Assembly (NCBI GenBank): GCA_017509715.1
Contig: JAFWOU010000004.1
Span: 118,323-182,322, forward strand
Source: Paludibacteraceae bacterium
GTDB taxonomy: Bacteria; Bacteroidota; Bacteroidia; Bacteroidales; Paludibacteraceae
DNA length: 64,000 nt
Reading direction: 5' to 3'
Made by a program: the position numbers and the translations under genes. A model generated the notes under the pieces. The model made no database searches. It worked only from the letters and a program-made list of their open reading frames with translations, and was not told the origin of the DNA. The first letter of the stretch is position 1. Each line of letters begins with the position of its first letter. Of this stretch, positions 28,221 to 37,982 are shown in pieces.

Positions 28221-30230
28221 ATGAACAAGACACAAATTCAGAATCGCGCGGCGGACAACATCCGTATCCTGGCCGCAGCGGCAGTAGAGAAAGCTAAGAG
28301 TGGTCACCCCGGCGGCGCTATGGGCGGCGCAGATTTCATCAACGTGCTTTTCTCCGAGTTCCTTGAGTACGATCCCGAGAATCCCGGTTGGGAGGCGCGC
28401 GACCGCTTCTTCCTCGACCCGGGTCATATGGCTCCGATGCTCTATGCACAACTCTGCCTGGCCGGTAAGTTCACCCTCGACGACCTGCAGAACCTGCGTC
28501 AGTGGGGATCGGTTACACCCGGTCACCCCGAGCGCGAGATAGAGCGTATGATCGAGAATACCTCGGGTCCGCTCGGACAAGGTCACACCTTCGCCGTAGG
28601 TGCAGCTATCGCCGCTAAGTGGTTCAACCAGCGTTATGGTGAGATCCATAATCCCACCATCTACGCCTTCATCTCGGATGGCGGTGTACAGGAGGAGATC
28701 TCCCAGGGTGCAGGTCGTCTGGCCGGCCACCTCGGACTGGACAACCTCGTTATGTTCTACGACTCCAACGAGATACAACTCTCCACCGGTTGCGGTGAAG
28801 TAACATCAGAAGATGTCGCTGCCAAATACAAAGCATGGGGCTGGTTTGTTCAAGAGATCCCGGGCAATGATGCCGACGCTATCCGCGAGGCCATCATCAA
28901 AGCCAAAGCTCACAAAGGTGCTCCGTCGCTCATCATCGGTCATACCACGATGGGTAAGGGCTGCGTGACGGCTGAAGGCGAGAACTGGGAAGGCAAGTGT
29001 TCCACCCACGGTGCTCCGCTTAGCAAGGCCGGTGCATCGTTCGAGCGTACGATCGAGCACCTCGGCGGCGATCCTACCAATCCGTTCCAGATCTTCCCGG
29101 AGGTCAAGAAACTGTACGACGACCGTGCTGTAGAACTGCGCGAGATCGCCAACGCCAAGTATGCCGCTTACCACGAGTGGGCCGAAGCCAATCCGCTGGC
29201 AGCCAAGGAATACGAGACCTTCATGTCCGGCGAAGCACCCTGCGTTGACTGGAGCATGATCCAGCAAAAAGCCGGTGCCGCTACCCGCAGCGCAAGCGCT
29301 ACCGTACTGAGCTACCTGGCTGAGCATATAGGCAACATGATCGTCAGCTCGGCTGACCTGAGCAACTCGGATAAGACCGACGGCTTCCTCAAGAAGACCC
29401 ACGCCTTCAAGAAAGGCGATTTCAGCGGTCAGTTCCTGCAAGCCGGCGTGAGCGAACTCACGATGGCATGCGTCATGATCGGTATGGCGCTCCACGGAGG
29501 CGTTATTCCTGCATGCGGTACGTTCTTTGTCTTCAGCGACTATATGAAACCCGCTGTCCGCATGGCTGCCCTCATGGAGTTGCCGGTTAAATTCATCTGG
29601 AGCCACGATGCCTTCCGCGTAGGCGAGGATGGTCCTACCCACGAGCCTGTAGAGCAGGAGGCACAGATCCGACTGATGGAGAAACTGCATAACCACCACG
29701 GCGCACCCTCTATGCTCGTGCTCCGTCCGGCAGATGCCGAGGAGACGACACTCGCATGGCGTCTGGCAATAGAAAATACGGCTACGCCGAGTGCCCTCAT
29801 CCTCTCTCGTCAGGATATCGCCCCTGTACCCAACGTAAACCTGGATGGCTTCCGCAAGGGTGCATATATCGTATCGAAAGACGAGAATCCGCAAGTAGTG
29901 CTGCTGGCTTCCGGTAGCGAGGTATCTACCCTGCTGGCCGGTGCTGAACTGCTGCGTGCAGAAGGCATCCGTCTGCAGATCGTGAGCGTTCCCTCCGAAG
30001 GTCTCTTCCGCGAGCAACCCAAGGACTACCAGAACGAAGTACTGCCCGCTGGCATCAAGCGCTTCGGCATGACGGCCGGTCTGCCTTGCACGCTCGAGTC
30101 GCTTGTTGGCGAGAACGGCGCTATCTGGGGTCTCGAGAGCTTCGGCTTCAGCGCACCGTACAAAGTGCTGGACGAGAAACTCGGCTTCACGGCACAAAAT
30201 GTTTACAAACAGGTCAAAGCCCTGTTGTAA
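28221..30230 (+). CDS. tkt: Transketolase
   Basis: Transketolase is a thiamine-diphosphate enzyme that moves two-carbon units in the pentose phosphate pathway. It has 669 residues, the usual full length. Substrate and cofactor blocks are visible: KSGHPGGAMGGADF near the start, GPLGQGHTFAVGAAIAAKW, SDGGVQEEISQGAGRLAG with DSN downstream for ThDP/Mg binding, and HDAFRVGEDGPTHEP in the pyrimidine domain. The 54-bp gap upstream contains gagaaaatgcgaaaaat micro-repeat words. Confidence 0.97.
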   Translation: MNKTQIQNRAADNIRILAAAAVEKAKSGHPGGAMGGADFINVLFSEFLEYDPENPGWEARDRFFLDPGHMAPMLYAQLCLAGKFTLDDLQNLRQWGSVTPGHPEREIERMIENTSGPLGQGHTFAVGAAIAAKWFNQRYGEIHNPTIYAFISDGGVQEEISQGAGRLAGHLGLDNLVMFYDSNEIQLSTGCGEVTSEDVAAKYKAWGWFVQEIPGNDADAIREAIIKAKAHKGAPSLIIGHTTMGKGCVTAEGENWEGKCSTHGAPLSKAGASFERTIEHLGGDPTNPFQIFPEVKKLYDDRAVELREIANAKYAAYHEWAEANPLAAKEYETFMSGEAPCVDWSMIQQKAGAATRSASATVLSYLAEHIGNMIVSSADLSNSDKTDGFLKKTHAFKKGDFSGQFLQAGVSELTMACVMIGMALHGGVIPACGTFFVFSDYMKPAVRMAALMELPVKFIWSHDAFRVGEDGPTHEPVEQEAQIRLMEKLHNHHGAPSMLVLRPADAEETTLAWRLAIENTATPSALILSRQDIAPVPNVNLDGFRKGAYIVSKDENPQVVLLASGSEVSTLLAGAELLRAEGIRLQIVSVPSEGLFREQPKDYQNEVLPAGIKRFGMTAGLPCTLESLVGENGAIWGLESFGFSAPYKVLDEKLGFTAQNVYKQVKALL

Positions 30231-30250
30231 GAACGCTAACGCTCAAAGAA

Positions 30251-30315
30251 GAAAGACCGCTGACGCTCAAAGAGAAAAGCACTATTTGCTTTGAGTCCCG
30301 AAGGGACGGTCTTTC
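30251..30315 (+). promoter_or_regulatory. Large hairpin between tkt and leuS
   Basis: GAAAGACCG pairs with CGGTCTTTC at the base, GCTCAAAG pairs with CTTTGAG(T) inside, and a third small stem GTCCCGAAGGGAC sits on the 3' arm. The element could attenuate or stabilise the tkt-leuS transcript. There is no long U tract, so simple termination is unlikely. Confidence 0.6.
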
Positions 30316-30344
30316 GACTTTTGACTTTATACTTTATAATTTTT

Positions 30345-33167
30345 ATGGAATATAATTTTTCTGAGATTGAACGTCGATGGCAAGAAGCATGGGCAAAAGG
30401 CGCTGTTTACAAGGTAGACAACGTCTCTGAGAAGCCCCACTTCTACGTCCTCGACATGTTTCCCTACCCATCGGGTGCCGGCCTTCACGTCGGTCACCCG
30501 CTGGGCTATATAGCCAGCGACATCTATAGTCGCTACAAACGTCTTCGTGGCTTCAACGTGTTGCATCCTATGGGCTTCGATTCGTACGGTCTGCCCGCCG
30601 AGCAATATGCTATCCAGACCGGACAGCATCCCGAGAAGACCACGATGGAGAATATCGCCCACTATATCGAGCAGCTCCGCAAGATCGGTTTCTGCTACGA
30701 TTGGAACCGCGAGGTTCGTACATGCGATCCCGATTTCTATCGTTGGACGCAGTGGGCTTTCTCCCGGATGTTCAACAGTTATTTCGATCCTAAGACGCAG
30801 AAAGCGCAGCCCATCGCAAAACTCATTGCCGAGTGGGAGCAGAACGACCCCACCTGGTCGAAGCTCTCCGAACGCGAACAGCAGGAGCGCCTCATGCATC
30901 ATCGTATCGCCTATCTGGCCGACCAGAAAGTGAACTGGTGTCCGGCGCTGGGTACGGTGCTGGCCAACGACGAGGTCAGCGAAGGTCTGAGCGTACGTGG
31001 CGGTCATCCCGTAGAGCAACGCGTGATGCGTCAGTGGTGCCTGCGCGTGAGCGCCTACGCACCGCGCCTACTGGAGGGACTCGACCGTATCGACTGGACC
31101 GAGAGCCTCAAGGAGACCCAGCGCAACTGGATCGGACGTTCCGAAGGTGCCGAGATGAACTTTTATGTACGACGGACAGATGTACGAGGTACGAAGGATG
31201 AATTTCCAATGACCATCTTCACGACCCGTGCAGACACCGTGTTTGGCGTGACGTTCATGGTACTTGCGCCGGAGAGCGAATACGTTCAACGCGTCGTAAC
31301 GCCTAAGCAGAAAGAGGAAGTAGATGCCTACCTCAACCGCTGCAAGCATCGTACCGAGCGTGAGCGTATCGCCGACCGTAAGGTGACGGGCGTCTTCACC
31401 GGTTCGTATGCCATCAACCCGCTCACGCAGGCCGAGATACCTATCTGGATATCGGATTACGTACTGGCCGGTTACGGAACGGGTGCTATCATGGCTGTAC
31501 CGGCGCACGATAGCCGCGACTACGCGTTTGCCAAGCACTTCTCGTTGCCTATCATCCCGCTCATCGAGGGCGCGGACGTCAGCGAAGCGTCGTTCGACGC
31601 CAAGGAGGGCAAGATGATCAACTCCGGTTTCCTGAACGGCATGGAGGTGAAGGACGCCATCCAGGCCATGAAGGAGTATATCACCAATACCGGCATCGGT
31701 CGCGTCAAGGTCAACTACCGCCTGCGCGATGCCATCTTCTCTCGTCAGCGCTACTGGGGCGAACCCTTCCCGATCTACTATAAGAACGGTATGCCCTATA
31801 CCCTGCCCGACGAGTGTCTGCCGCTCCTCTTGCCTGAGGTCACCGACTTCAAGCCCACCGAGACAGGCGAACCGCCGCTGGGCAATGCGCCTATGTGGGC
31901 ATGGGACGAGCAGAACCGTAAGGTGGTAGATAAGAAGCTCATTGACGAGCAGACCGTCTTCCCGCTGGAGCTCTGCACCATGCCGGGCTTTGCCGGCAGT
32001 TCGGCCTACTACCTGCGCTATATGGATCCGCATAATGAGGAAGCACTCGTAGGCCACGAAGCCAACGACTACTGGCGTCAGGTGGACCTCTACCTGGGTG
32101 GATCGGAGCATGCTACGGGTCACCTGATCTACAGCCGCTTCTGGAATAAGTTCCTCTATGACCTAGGCTATGTATGCGAGGACGAACCGTTCCACAAGTT
32201 GATCAACCAGGGTATGATACAGGGCCGCTCCAACTTCGTCTATCGCTACATAGGCGAGGGCGCAACGGGCAACCTCTATATATCGTACAACCTAATCGAC
32301 AATCCCGAGTATAAGGACAAGGTGCAACCTATTCACGTCAATGTCAATATCGTGCACAACGACGTGCTGGATATCGATGCGTTCCGCAAGTGGATGCCGG
32401 AGTTCCGCAATGCCGAGTTTGTCTTTGCCGACGGTACGTCGTACGACGACAATCCGTACCTGGCTGGACCGAAGCAGTATATCTGCGGTTGGGCAATCGA
32501 GAAGATGTCGAAGTCGATGTTCAACGTGGTCAATCCGGATGACGTGATTGCCCAATTCGGTGCCGACACGCTGCGTCTGTATGAGATGTTCCTGGGTCCA
32601 CTGGAGATGTCGAAACCTTGGGATACCAACGGTATCGACGGTGTACACCGTTTCCTGAAGAAGTTCTGGAATATGTATGAGACGATCGAGGACGGTGAAC
32701 CCACGCCGGAGGAACTCAAGTCGCTGCACAAGCTGATTAAAAAGCTCACGTGGGATATTGAGAACTTCTCGTTCAACACCTCCATCCCGGCACTCATGAT
32801 CGCGCAGAACGAACTCTATACGCTCAAGTGCCACAAGCGCGCCATCCTGGAACAGCTGGCTATCCTCATCGCGCCGTATGCCCCGCATATCGCTGAAGAG
32901 GCATGGCATCGTTGCGGTCACGACACCTACGTAGTGGATGCCGAGTGGCCCGAGTGCAACGAGGCGTACCTGGTGGAGTCGGTACAGAAGTACCCCGTGC
33001 AGTTCAACGGTAAGGTGCGCTTCACCCTGGAGTGTCCGAAGGACACGCCCAAGGAGGAAGTAGAGCGCCTCGTCCTCGCGCACGAAGACACGGCTAAGTA
33101 CCTCAACGGCGCTGAGATAAAGAAAATCATCGTCGTTCCCGGTAGGATCGTAAATATCGTAATGTGA
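30345..33167 (+). CDS. leuS: Leucine--tRNA ligase
   Basis: This is a class I synthetase with a CP1 editing domain. The start is set at [19 protein letters not shown], giving 940 residues. The HIGH signature is in [21 protein letters not shown] is exact ([15 protein letters not shown]), and the editing site [13 protein letters not shown] is present. It is longer than E. coli LeuRS (860), as is usual in Bacteroidetes. A short in-frame stretch before the editing site ([13 protein letters not shown]) is coded by gtacgacgg/gtacgaggtacgaagg stutters, another possible micro-repeat insertion. Confidence 0.98.
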   Translation: MEYNFSEIERRWQEAWAKGAVYKVDNVSEKPHFYVLDMFPYPSGAGLHVGHPLGYIASDIYSRYKRLRGFNVLHPMGFDSYGLPAEQYAIQTGQHPEKTTMENIAHYIEQLRKIGFCYDWNREVRTCDPDFYRWTQWAFSRMFNSYFDPKTQKAQPIAKLIAEWEQNDPTWSKLSEREQQERLMHHRIAYLADQKVNWCPALGTVLANDEVSEGLSVRGGHPVEQRVMRQWCLRVSAYAPRLLEGLDRIDWTESLKETQRNWIGRSEGAEMNFYVRRTDVRGTKDEFPMTIFTTRADTVFGVTFMVLAPESEYVQRVVTPKQKEEVDAYLNRCKHRTERERIADRKVTGVFTGSYAINPLTQAEIPIWISDYVLAGYGTGAIMAVPAHDSRDYAFAKHFSLPIIPLIEGADVSEASFDAKEGKMINSGFLNGMEVKDAIQAMKEYITNTGIGRVKVNYRLRDAIFSRQRYWGEPFPIYYKNGMPYTLPDECLPLLLPEVTDFKPTETGEPPLGNAPMWAWDEQNRKVVDKKLIDEQTVFPLELCTMPGFAGSSAYYLRYMDPHNEEALVGHEANDYWRQVDLYLGGSEHATGHLIYSRFWNKFLYDLGYVCEDEPFHKLINQGMIQGRSNFVYRYIGEGATGNLYISYNLIDNPEYKDKVQPIHVNVNIVHNDVLDIDAFRKWMPEFRNAEFVFADGTSYDDNPYLAGPKQYICGWAIEKMSKSMFNVVNPDDVIAQFGADTLRLYEMFLGPLEMSKPWDTNGIDGVHRFLKKFWNMYETIEDGEPTPEELKSLHKLIKKLTWDIENFSFNTSIPALMIAQNELYTLKCHKRAILEQLAILIAPYAPHIAEEAWHRCGHDTYVVDAEWPECNEAYLVESVQKYPVQFNGKVRFTLECPKDTPKEEVERLVLAHEDTAKYLNGAEIKKIIVVPGRIVNIVM

Positions 33168-33186
33168 TGATGAGGGAGATGCCGCT

Positions 33187-33232
33187 AAAAAAAATCAATC
33201 GAAATGAGTGTGAAAGCACTTATTTCGATTGA
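33187..33232 (-). terminator. Terminator of tRNA-Lys transcript (may also end leuS)
   Basis: On the minus strand TCAATCGAAAT pairs with ATTTCGATTGA around an inner GTG/CAC stem, followed by eight U. On the plus strand the same stem lies just after leuS but lacks a U tract. Confidence 0.8.
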
Positions 33233-33304
33233 AGAGCGGAGACACAAGTTGCCCGTTTATTAAGCGGAGCGGTATAAACCTTTGCAATCTTGTTGTCGAA
33301 CGCG
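33233..33304. repeat. tRNA-associated hairpin repeat, copy A
   Basis: About 70 bp, roughly 85% identical to the copy at 37622-37692. Read on the plus strand it folds as GACACAAGTTGC / GCAA-CTTGT-TGTC with an inner GTTTAT / ATAAAC stem and a loop containing gcggagcgg. Compared with copy B, paired positions change together. It lies between the tRNA-Lys 3' end and its terminator. Confidence 0.8.
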
Positions 33305-33306
33305 AG

Positions 33307-33379
33307 TGAACCAGCTGGGGCTCGAACCCAGGACCCCATCCTTAAAAGGGATGTGCTCTACCTGCTGAGCTACTGATTC
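33307..33379 (-). tRNA. tRNA-Lys (anticodon UUU)
   Basis: A 73-nt cloverleaf. The acceptor stem GAATCAG pairs with CTGGTTC, the D arm is GCTCAGCAGGTAGAGC, and the anticodon stem CATCC/GGATG encloses the loop CTTTTAA (anticodon TTT). The T arm is CTGGG-TTCGAGC-CCCAG and the discriminator is A. CCA is not encoded. Confidence 0.97.
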
Positions 33380-33403
33380 CCGGCTTTTTTCGAAAAGCGG
33401 GTG

Positions 33404-33435
33404 CAAAGGTACTGCTTTTTTATGACATACGCAAA
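33404..33435 (-). promoter_or_regulatory. Bacteroidetes-type promoter of tRNA-Lys
   Basis: TTTG, a 20-nt spacer (starting CGTATGTCAT, ending AAAAAAGCAG) and TACCTTTG, then CACCCGC. The -7 box is 25 bp from the tRNA 5' end, so the leader is very short. It is near-identical to the rpsL and tRNA-Gln promoters. Confidence 0.9.
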
Positions 33436-33491
33436 TATTTTTGAAAAAAAATACCGAAATTTGACATTTTTAGGGCTTTAGCCCGCAAAAT

Positions 33492-34946
33492 ATGCAACTA
33501 AAATTAACATATACGCGTCGAAAGACGCATACGGTGGAGGTAGGTAATATCTGTCTGGGCAGCGACTATCCTATTCGCGTACAGACGATGGCCAACACCT
33601 CGACCAACGATATCGACGCCTCCGTAGAGCAGGCACGCCGGTGTATAGAAGCTGGTGCCGAACTGCTGCGCTATACCACGCAGGGCATGCGTGAGGTGGA
33701 GTCGCTTCGCGAGATACACGAGCAGGTACTAACCTCCGTGCCGCTGGTAGCCGATGTCCATTTCCAAGCCGACGTAGCCGATGCCGCTGCGCAGGTAGTG
33801 GAGAAAGTGCGCATCAATCCGGGTAACTATATCGACCCGGCCCGTAAGTTCCGGCATATCGACTACTCCAACCAGGAGTATCGCCAGGAACTGCAACGCT
33901 TGCGCGAGCGCTTCACGCGTCTGCTGGATATCTGCAAGGAGAACCATACGGCTATCCGTCTGGGCGTCAACCACGGTTCGCTCAGCGACCGCATCATGTC
34001 GCGCTACGGCGATACGCCGGCCGGCATGGTAGAGAGCGTGATGGAGTTTCTGCGCGTAGCGGAGGATGAGCATTTCCCGAATATCGTCATCTCTATCAAG
34101 GCGAGCAACACGCGCGTGATGGTGGAGACAGTACGGCTGCTGGTCAAGGAGATGCGGCATGAGAAGATGGACTATCCGCTTCACCTGGGCGTCACCGAAG
34201 CCGGTGAGGGAGAAGACGGTCGCATCAAGTCGGCCGTAGGTATCGGTGCGCTGCTGGCCGACGGCATAGGCGACACGGTGCGCGTGAGCCTGAGCGAAGC
34301 GCCGGAACATGAGATACCGGTAGCCCGCGATCTGGTGGACTATTTTACGGACCCCGACTCAACGCGCTACGACGGATCGGTGGTGGCCGAAGTGCTGGAC
34401 AACATAGGCGGCAATGCCGAGGTGCGCTATAGTTCGATGGAGGACAACTGGGAACTATTCTGCCTGCAGGCAGCTGCCGAGAGCGGACGACTGCTGTGGG
34501 ACTATAAGGCCACGGAACTAACCCTGGTGAATCCCAATTTCTCGGAGTCAAAACTCAACTTCCTAAGCAAGGACATCCTGCAGGCCGCGCGCGTACGTAT
34601 GTATAAAACGGAATATATCTCGTGCCCGGGATGCGGACGCACCCTCTTCAAGTTGGAAGATACCATCCGTCACGTCAAAGAAGGTCTCTCAAAAGCCGAA
34701 GCGGAAGCGTCCCGTCACCCCTCCCCCGTAACCGGTAACCCCTTCTCCGGTCTCAAGATAGGCATCATGGGCTGCATCGTAAACGGTCCGGGCGAGATGG
34801 CGGATGCCGACTATGGCTACGTAGGCGCAGGACGCGAACGCGTGAGCCTGTATCGCGGCAAGGAGTGCGTACTGAAGAATATTCCGCAGGAGGAGGCCGT
34901 AGAGCAACTGCTAAAACTGATCGAACAAGATAAACAACAATCATAA
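33492..34946 (+). CDS. ispG: 4-hydroxy-3-methylbut-2-enyl-diphosphate synthase (IspG/GcpE), short-insert form
   Basis: This is the iron-sulfur enzyme of the MEP isoprenoid pathway. The TIM-barrel start ([20 protein letters not shown]) and the [4Fe-4S] domain ([10 protein letters not shown] near residue 376, [20 protein letters not shown] near 427) are intact. It has 484 residues, between the two-domain E. coli form (372) and the Bacteroides form with a large central insert (around 600). The insert between the barrel and the cluster domain is reduced to roughly 90 residues (about 275-365). Confidence 0.96.
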   Translation: MQLKLTYTRRKTHTVEVGNICLGSDYPIRVQTMANTSTNDIDASVEQARRCIEAGAELLRYTTQGMREVESLREIHEQVLTSVPLVADVHFQADVADAAAQVVEKVRINPGNYIDPARKFRHIDYSNQEYRQELQRLRERFTRLLDICKENHTAIRLGVNHGSLSDRIMSRYGDTPAGMVESVMEFLRVAEDEHFPNIVISIKASNTRVMVETVRLLVKEMRHEKMDYPLHLGVTEAGEGEDGRIKSAVGIGALLADGIGDTVRVSLSEAPEHEIPVARDLVDYFTDPDSTRYDGSVVAEVLDNIGGNAEVRYSSMEDNWELFCLQAAAESGRLLWDYKATELTLVNPNFSESKLNFLSKDILQAARVRMYKTEYISCPGCGRTLFKLEDTIRHVKEGLSKAEAEASRHPSPVTGNPFSGLKIGIMGCIVNGPGEMADADYGYVGAGRERVSLYRGKECVLKNIPQEEAVEQLLKLIEQDKQQS

Positions 34947-34963
34947 CAAATCAAATTATTCTT

Positions 34964-36625
34964 ATGAAAACCATGCAAAAAAGTCCACTGCAGATAGCAC
35001 GCCAAAGCTATCAACCCAAAATGCCGGTGGCACTACAAGGCGCAGTACGTCTGGTAGAAGGCAAGGCAACGCAATCCGTAGCTGACCAGGAAGATATCAA
35101 AAAGCTCTTCCCCAACACCTACGGCATGCCGATCATCAAGATGGAACCCGCTGAGGGTAAGCCTCATATGGACGAGGCCATCAACGTAGGCGTCATCCTG
35201 TCGGGCGGTCAGGCTCCCGGTGGTCACAACGTGATCTCGGGTCTGTTTGACGGTCTGAAGGCCCTGAATCCTGAGAACAAACTGTACGGTTTCCTGGGTG
35301 GTCCTTCTGGTCTGATTGACGGCAAGTACCAGGAACTGACGGCCGACATTATCGACGAGTACCGCAACACGGGTGGTTTCGACATCATCGGTTCGGGTCG
35401 TACCAAACTGGAAGAGACCTGGCAGTTTGACAACGGTATCAAGGCGTGCCAGGATCTGGGCATCAAGGCCATCGTCATCATCGGTGGTGACGACTCGAAC
35501 ACCAACGCTTGCGTGCTGGCTGAGTACTACCTGCAGAAGCAGTGCGGTATCCAGGTGATCGGTTGCCCGAAGACCATCGACGGTGACCTGAAGAACGAGA
35601 TGATCGAGACCTCGTTCGGTTTTGACACGGCATGTAAGGTATATAGCGAGTTGATCGGTAACATCCAGCGTGATGCCAACTCGGCTAAAAAATACTGGCA
35701 CTTCATCCGTCTGATGGGTCGCTCGGCCAGCCATATTGCCCTGGAGTGCGCCCTGCAGAGCCAGCCGAATATCTGCCTGATCTCCGAGGAGGTAGAGGCT
35801 AAGAAGATGACGCTCAACGACATCGTAGAGCAAATCGTCGAGGTCATTGTAGATCGTGCAAACCACGGCCTGAACTTCGGTACCATCCTCATCCCGGAGG
35901 GCCTCATCGAGTTCATCCCGGCTATGCGCGTACTGATCCAGGAACTGAACGACATGCTCGCTCAGAACGAGGAGTTCACCTCACTGGAGGGCGACGATGC
36001 GAAACGCGAGTACGTGAAGCAGATGCTCAGCCCGGCCAGCTGCGAGCTGTATCGTTCGTTGCCGAAGGGCATCGCACGCCAGTTGACCCTCGACCGCGAT
36101 CCTCACGGCAACGTGATGGTAAGCCAGATCGAGACTGAGAAACTGCTCATCGAGATGGTAAGCAAGCGTCTGGCCGTACTGAAAGCACAGGGTGCTTACA
36201 AGGGCAAGTTTGCTGCGCTCAACCACTTCTTCGGATATGAGGGACGTTGCGCAATACCTTCGAACTTCGATGCTGACTACTGCTACTCGCTGGGCGTAAC
36301 GGCTACCCACCTGATTGCAGCCGGCAAGACGGGCTACATGTCGAGCGTGAAGAACCTGACCAAACCCGCTGCCGAGTGGATCGCAGGCGGTGTGCCTATC
36401 ACGATGATGTTCAACATGGAGCGTCGTAACGGCAAGATGAAACCCGTGATCCAGAAGGCCCTGGTTGACCTGAACGGCGCACCGTTCCTGTACCTCAAGG
36501 AGCACCGTGCCGAGTGGGCTGACGCCAACACCAGCTATATCTATCCGGGTCCGGTACAGTACTACGGTCCGACGGAGGTTTGCGACCAGCCGACCCATAC
36601 CCTCAAACTGGAGCAGGAGAAATGA
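34964..36625 (+). CDS. Pyrophosphate--fructose-6-phosphate 1-phosphotransferase
   Basis: This is a reversible glycolytic enzyme that uses PPi instead of ATP. Its 553 residues place it in the long PfpB-like clade. The active-site GGDDSNTNA near residue 174 has the second Asp that marks PPi use, where ATP enzymes have [13 protein letters not shown], the substrate loop [16 protein letters not shown] and [19 protein letters not shown] support the call. It is coupled by ATGA overlap to the following secreted repeat protein. Confidence 0.96.
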   Translation: MKTMQKSPLQIARQSYQPKMPVALQGAVRLVEGKATQSVADQEDIKKLFPNTYGMPIIKMEPAEGKPHMDEAINVGVILSGGQAPGGHNVISGLFDGLKALNPENKLYGFLGGPSGLIDGKYQELTADIIDEYRNTGGFDIIGSGRTKLEETWQFDNGIKACQDLGIKAIVIIGGDDSNTNACVLAEYYLQKQCGIQVIGCPKTIDGDLKNEMIETSFGFDTACKVYSELIGNIQRDANSAKKYWHFIRLMGRSASHIALECALQSQPNICLISEEVEAKKMTLNDIVEQIVEVIVDRANHGLNFGTILIPEGLIEFIPAMRVLIQELNDMLAQNEEFTSLEGDDAKREYVKQMLSPASCELYRSLPKGIARQLTLDRDPHGNVMVSQIETEKLLIEMVSKRLAVLKAQGAYKGKFAALNHFFGYEGRCAIPSNFDADYCYSLGVTATHLIAAGKTGYMSSVKNLTKPAAEWIAGGVPITMMFNMERRNGKMKPVIQKALVDLNGAPFLYLKEHRAEWADANTSYIYPGPVQYYGPTEVCDQPTHTLKLEQEK

Positions 36626-37344
36626 AACGTATAGCAAGCATACTCCTCATACTGCTGACCGCATGCTGTTCGCTCTTTGCGCAGTTCACAGAGGCTGACA
36701 AGCCCCTGATGGACGCCTATCTGGAGAACAACATGCAGCGATGGAAGAACTATATCGACGCCACCAACTGGGAGAAATCCAATACCCAACAGCGTCTGCG
36801 CCTCATGGCTTATGAGTACGGCTACTGTGCCGCTACACTGGACGTGAGCAAGAAGCAGGCGGCGCCGTACGTAGAGCGCTTCCGCGCCCATACCGAGGAG
36901 ATGAAGGACAAGTTGCCCGCCGGCTACTACGATATGTATATGTCGTCGGTCTATGCCTTTGAGATCATGATGGGCAAGTCGGCCCACTTCATCAGCACGC
37001 TCAAGCTCGCTACTTCGGCGGCCGAGAAGAACCCGACCAACCCCATCACCTTGGGCTACCGGGCCAACGTGCTCTTCTATGCGCCGAAAGGTATCGGCAA
37101 CAAGAAGGAGGCACTCGTCATCTTCAAGAAGTGCGAGCAGTACTACCAGGCAGCACAATGGAAATACTGCTGGAACCGTCCGGCTACGCTGCTGACCATC
37201 GCGCAATGCTATGAGAAGCAGGGTGACCTGGAGACGGCGCTGCAGAAGACCAACGCGCTGCTCAAGGAGTTTCCGAACTATAAGTTTGTCAAGGAGACCT
37301 ACCTGCCGCAGCTGAAAGCCAAGATCGCCAAGAAGAAGAAATAA
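36622..37344 (+). CDS. Secreted TPR-like protein
   Basis: The start [21 protein letters not shown] overlaps the upstream stop as ATGA. It encodes a signal peptide; a cysteine pair (ACC) near the end of the hydrophobic core leaves a lipoprotein possible. The mature part (about 220 residues) is all helical, with at least one recognisable TPR-type pair near the end ([20 protein letters not shown]). The lysine-rich tail ends KAKIAKKKK. The role is unknown. Coupling to a glycolytic enzyme may be incidental. Confidence 0.75.
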   Translation: MKRIASILLILLTACCSLFAQFTEADKPLMDAYLENNMQRWKNYIDATNWEKSNTQQRLRLMAYEYGYCAATLDVSKKQAAPYVERFRAHTEEMKDKLPAGYYDMYMSSVYAFEIMMGKSAHFISTLKLATSAAEKNPTNPITLGYRANVLFYAPKGIGNKKEALVIFKKCEQYYQAAQWKYCWNRPATLLTIAQCYEKQGDLETALQKTNALLKEFPNYKFVKETYLPQLKAKIAKKKK

Positions 37345-37373
37345 GGATCTTGTTGGCTGATTTTTCAGAATAG

Positions 37374-37424
37374 GAATTGTCCTATGCCCGTCCTCCAAAC
37401 GGAGGCGTTGCGTAGGACAATTCT
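37374..37424 (+). terminator. Hairpin after the TPR-like gene
   Basis: GAATTGTCCTA pairs with TAGGACAATTC, with an inner TCCTCC/GGAGG stem. It is a strong stem with a poor U tract, placed about 30 bp after the stop. Confidence 0.65.
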
Positions 37425-37496
37425 GTATAAATAGAGGGCCAATTGGAGCAGTTTTTATAAAAAAAGCACCTAAAAATGCATTTTTTTGCAGAAAAA

Positions 37497-37528
37497 TTTG
37501 CATATATCAGAAAAAAGCAGTACTTTTG
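37497..37528 (+). promoter_or_regulatory. Bacteroidetes-type promoter upstream of tRNA-Gln
   Basis: TTTG, a 20-nt spacer (starting CATATATCAG, ending AAAAAAGCAG) and TACTTTTG, then CACCCGCTTTT. It is nearly the same as the tRNA-Lys promoter, but here the tRNA begins 166 bp downstream. A palindrome and the hairpin repeat fill the gap. Confidence 0.85.
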
Positions 37529-37592
37529 CACCCGCTTTTGAGAATTAGTCGTGCCTTTTGGCTAAGAAATCAATAGCGCCTCACGTAAAAAT

Positions 37593-37625
37593 GGGGCCCC
37601 CGAAAATTTTAATTTTTGGGGAGAG
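37593..37625. repeat. 33-bp palindromic repeat, copy 1
   Basis: GGGGCCCCC followed by an AT-rich palindrome (GAAAATTTTAATTTTT) and GGGGAGAG. The C-run and G-run pair across the AT-rich centre. The same 33-bp unit recurs at 37839-37871 and, inverted, at 62905-62937. Confidence 0.85.
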
Positions 37626-37692
37626 CGGAGGCACAAGTTGCCCGTTAATATAGCGGAGCGGTATTAACCTTTGCAACCTTGTTGCCGAACGC
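37622..37692. repeat. tRNA-associated hairpin repeat, copy B
   Basis: The partner of copy A at 33233-33304. It pairs as GGCACAAGTTGC / GCAA-CTTGT-TGCC with an inner GTTAATA / TATTAAC stem and a gcggagcgg loop. It ends 2 bp before the tRNA-Gln gene. Differences from copy A keep the pairs (GACA:TGTC against GGCA:TGCC, and GTTTAT:ATAAAC against GTTAATA:TATTAAC). Confidence 0.8.
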
Positions 37693-37694
37693 GA

Positions 37695-37765
37695 TGCTCA
37701 ATGGTGTAATGGTAGCACTACAGATTCTGGTTCTGTCTGTCTGGGTTCGAGTCCTGGTTGAGCAA
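37695..37765 (+). tRNA. tRNA-Gln (anticodon CUG)
   Basis: A 71-nt cloverleaf. The acceptor stem TGCTCAA pairs with TTGAGCA, the D arm is GTGTAATGGTAGCAC, and the anticodon stem ACAGA/TCTGT encloses the loop TTCTGGT (anticodon CTG). The T arm is CTGGG-TTCGAGT-CCTGG. CCA is not encoded. Parts of its 3' half recur downstream. Confidence 0.95.
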
Positions 37766-37769
37766 CAAA
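37749..37769 (+). repeat. 21-bp direct repeat at tRNA-Gln 3' end, copy 1
   Basis: The last 17 nt of the tRNA plus 4 downstream bases (gagtcctggttgagcaac, then aaa) recur exactly at 37936-37956, 187 bp away. This is the layout left by integration at a tRNA 3' end or by partial tRNA duplication. Confidence 0.85.
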
Positions 37770-37806
37770 AAAGAACGATTACCTTCCGGTGGTTGTTCTT
37801 TTTTTT
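37767..37806 (+). terminator. Terminator of tRNA-Gln
   Basis: AAAGAAC pairs with GTTCTTT around an inner ACC/GGT pair, followed by an unbroken U tract. It starts right after the tRNA. Confidence 0.85.
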
Positions 37807-37838
37807 GTCTTAATCTATGGACTCGAACCCACCTTTTC

Positions 37839-37871
37839 GGGGCCCCCGCAAATTTTAATTTGTGGGGAGAG
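37839..37871. repeat. 33-bp palindromic repeat, copy 2
   Basis: GGGGCCCCCGCAAATTTTAA, then TTTGTGGGGAGAG. It lies inside the 166-bp segment bounded by the 21-bp direct repeats and is followed at once by a hairpin with stems GGAGTG/CACTCC, GCTAC/GTAGC and GTTAC/GTAAC (37875-37928). Confidence 0.85.
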
Positions 37872-37935
37872 GAAGGAGTGCGGCTACCATACAAGTTACG
37901 CAGTAACGCAGTCGTAGCAAGCCACTCCTGACGAA

Positions 37936-37956
37936 GAGTCCTGGTTGAGCAACAAA
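37936..37956 (+). repeat. 21-bp direct repeat of tRNA-Gln 3' end, copy 2
   Basis: An exact copy of the tRNA-Gln 3' end (gagtcctggttgagcaac, then aaa), with no other tRNA sequence around it. Within the enclosed segment there is also a 13-bp inverted copy of the T arm (ggactcgaaccca at 37819-37831). Confidence 0.85.
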
Positions 37957-37958
37957 GA

Positions 37959-37982
37959 AGAGACCTTATGGGTCTCTTTTTA
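37959..37982 (+). terminator. Second terminator hairpin, overlapping the end of the GNAT gene
   Basis: AGAGACC-TTAT-GGTCTCT with a T5 tract on the plus strand. It overlaps the last codons of the minus-strand acetyltransferase gene. Confidence 0.75.

Noticed and set aside
28806..30197. Long minus-strand frame opposite transketolase
   Set aside because: Antisense shadow; the plus strand encodes a full transketolase.
33473..33484. Palindrome GGGCTTTAGCCC as an operator upstream of ispG
   Set aside because: Single short palindrome with no second copy or known regulator; chance is likely.
36580..36621. Upstream extension of the TPR-like protein start
   Set aside because: It would run inside the phosphofructokinase gene and hide the signal peptide; the ATGA start fits better.
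37622..37692. Additional tRNA gene
   Set aside because: It folds as a single hairpin, not a cloverleaf, and has no anticodon arm.
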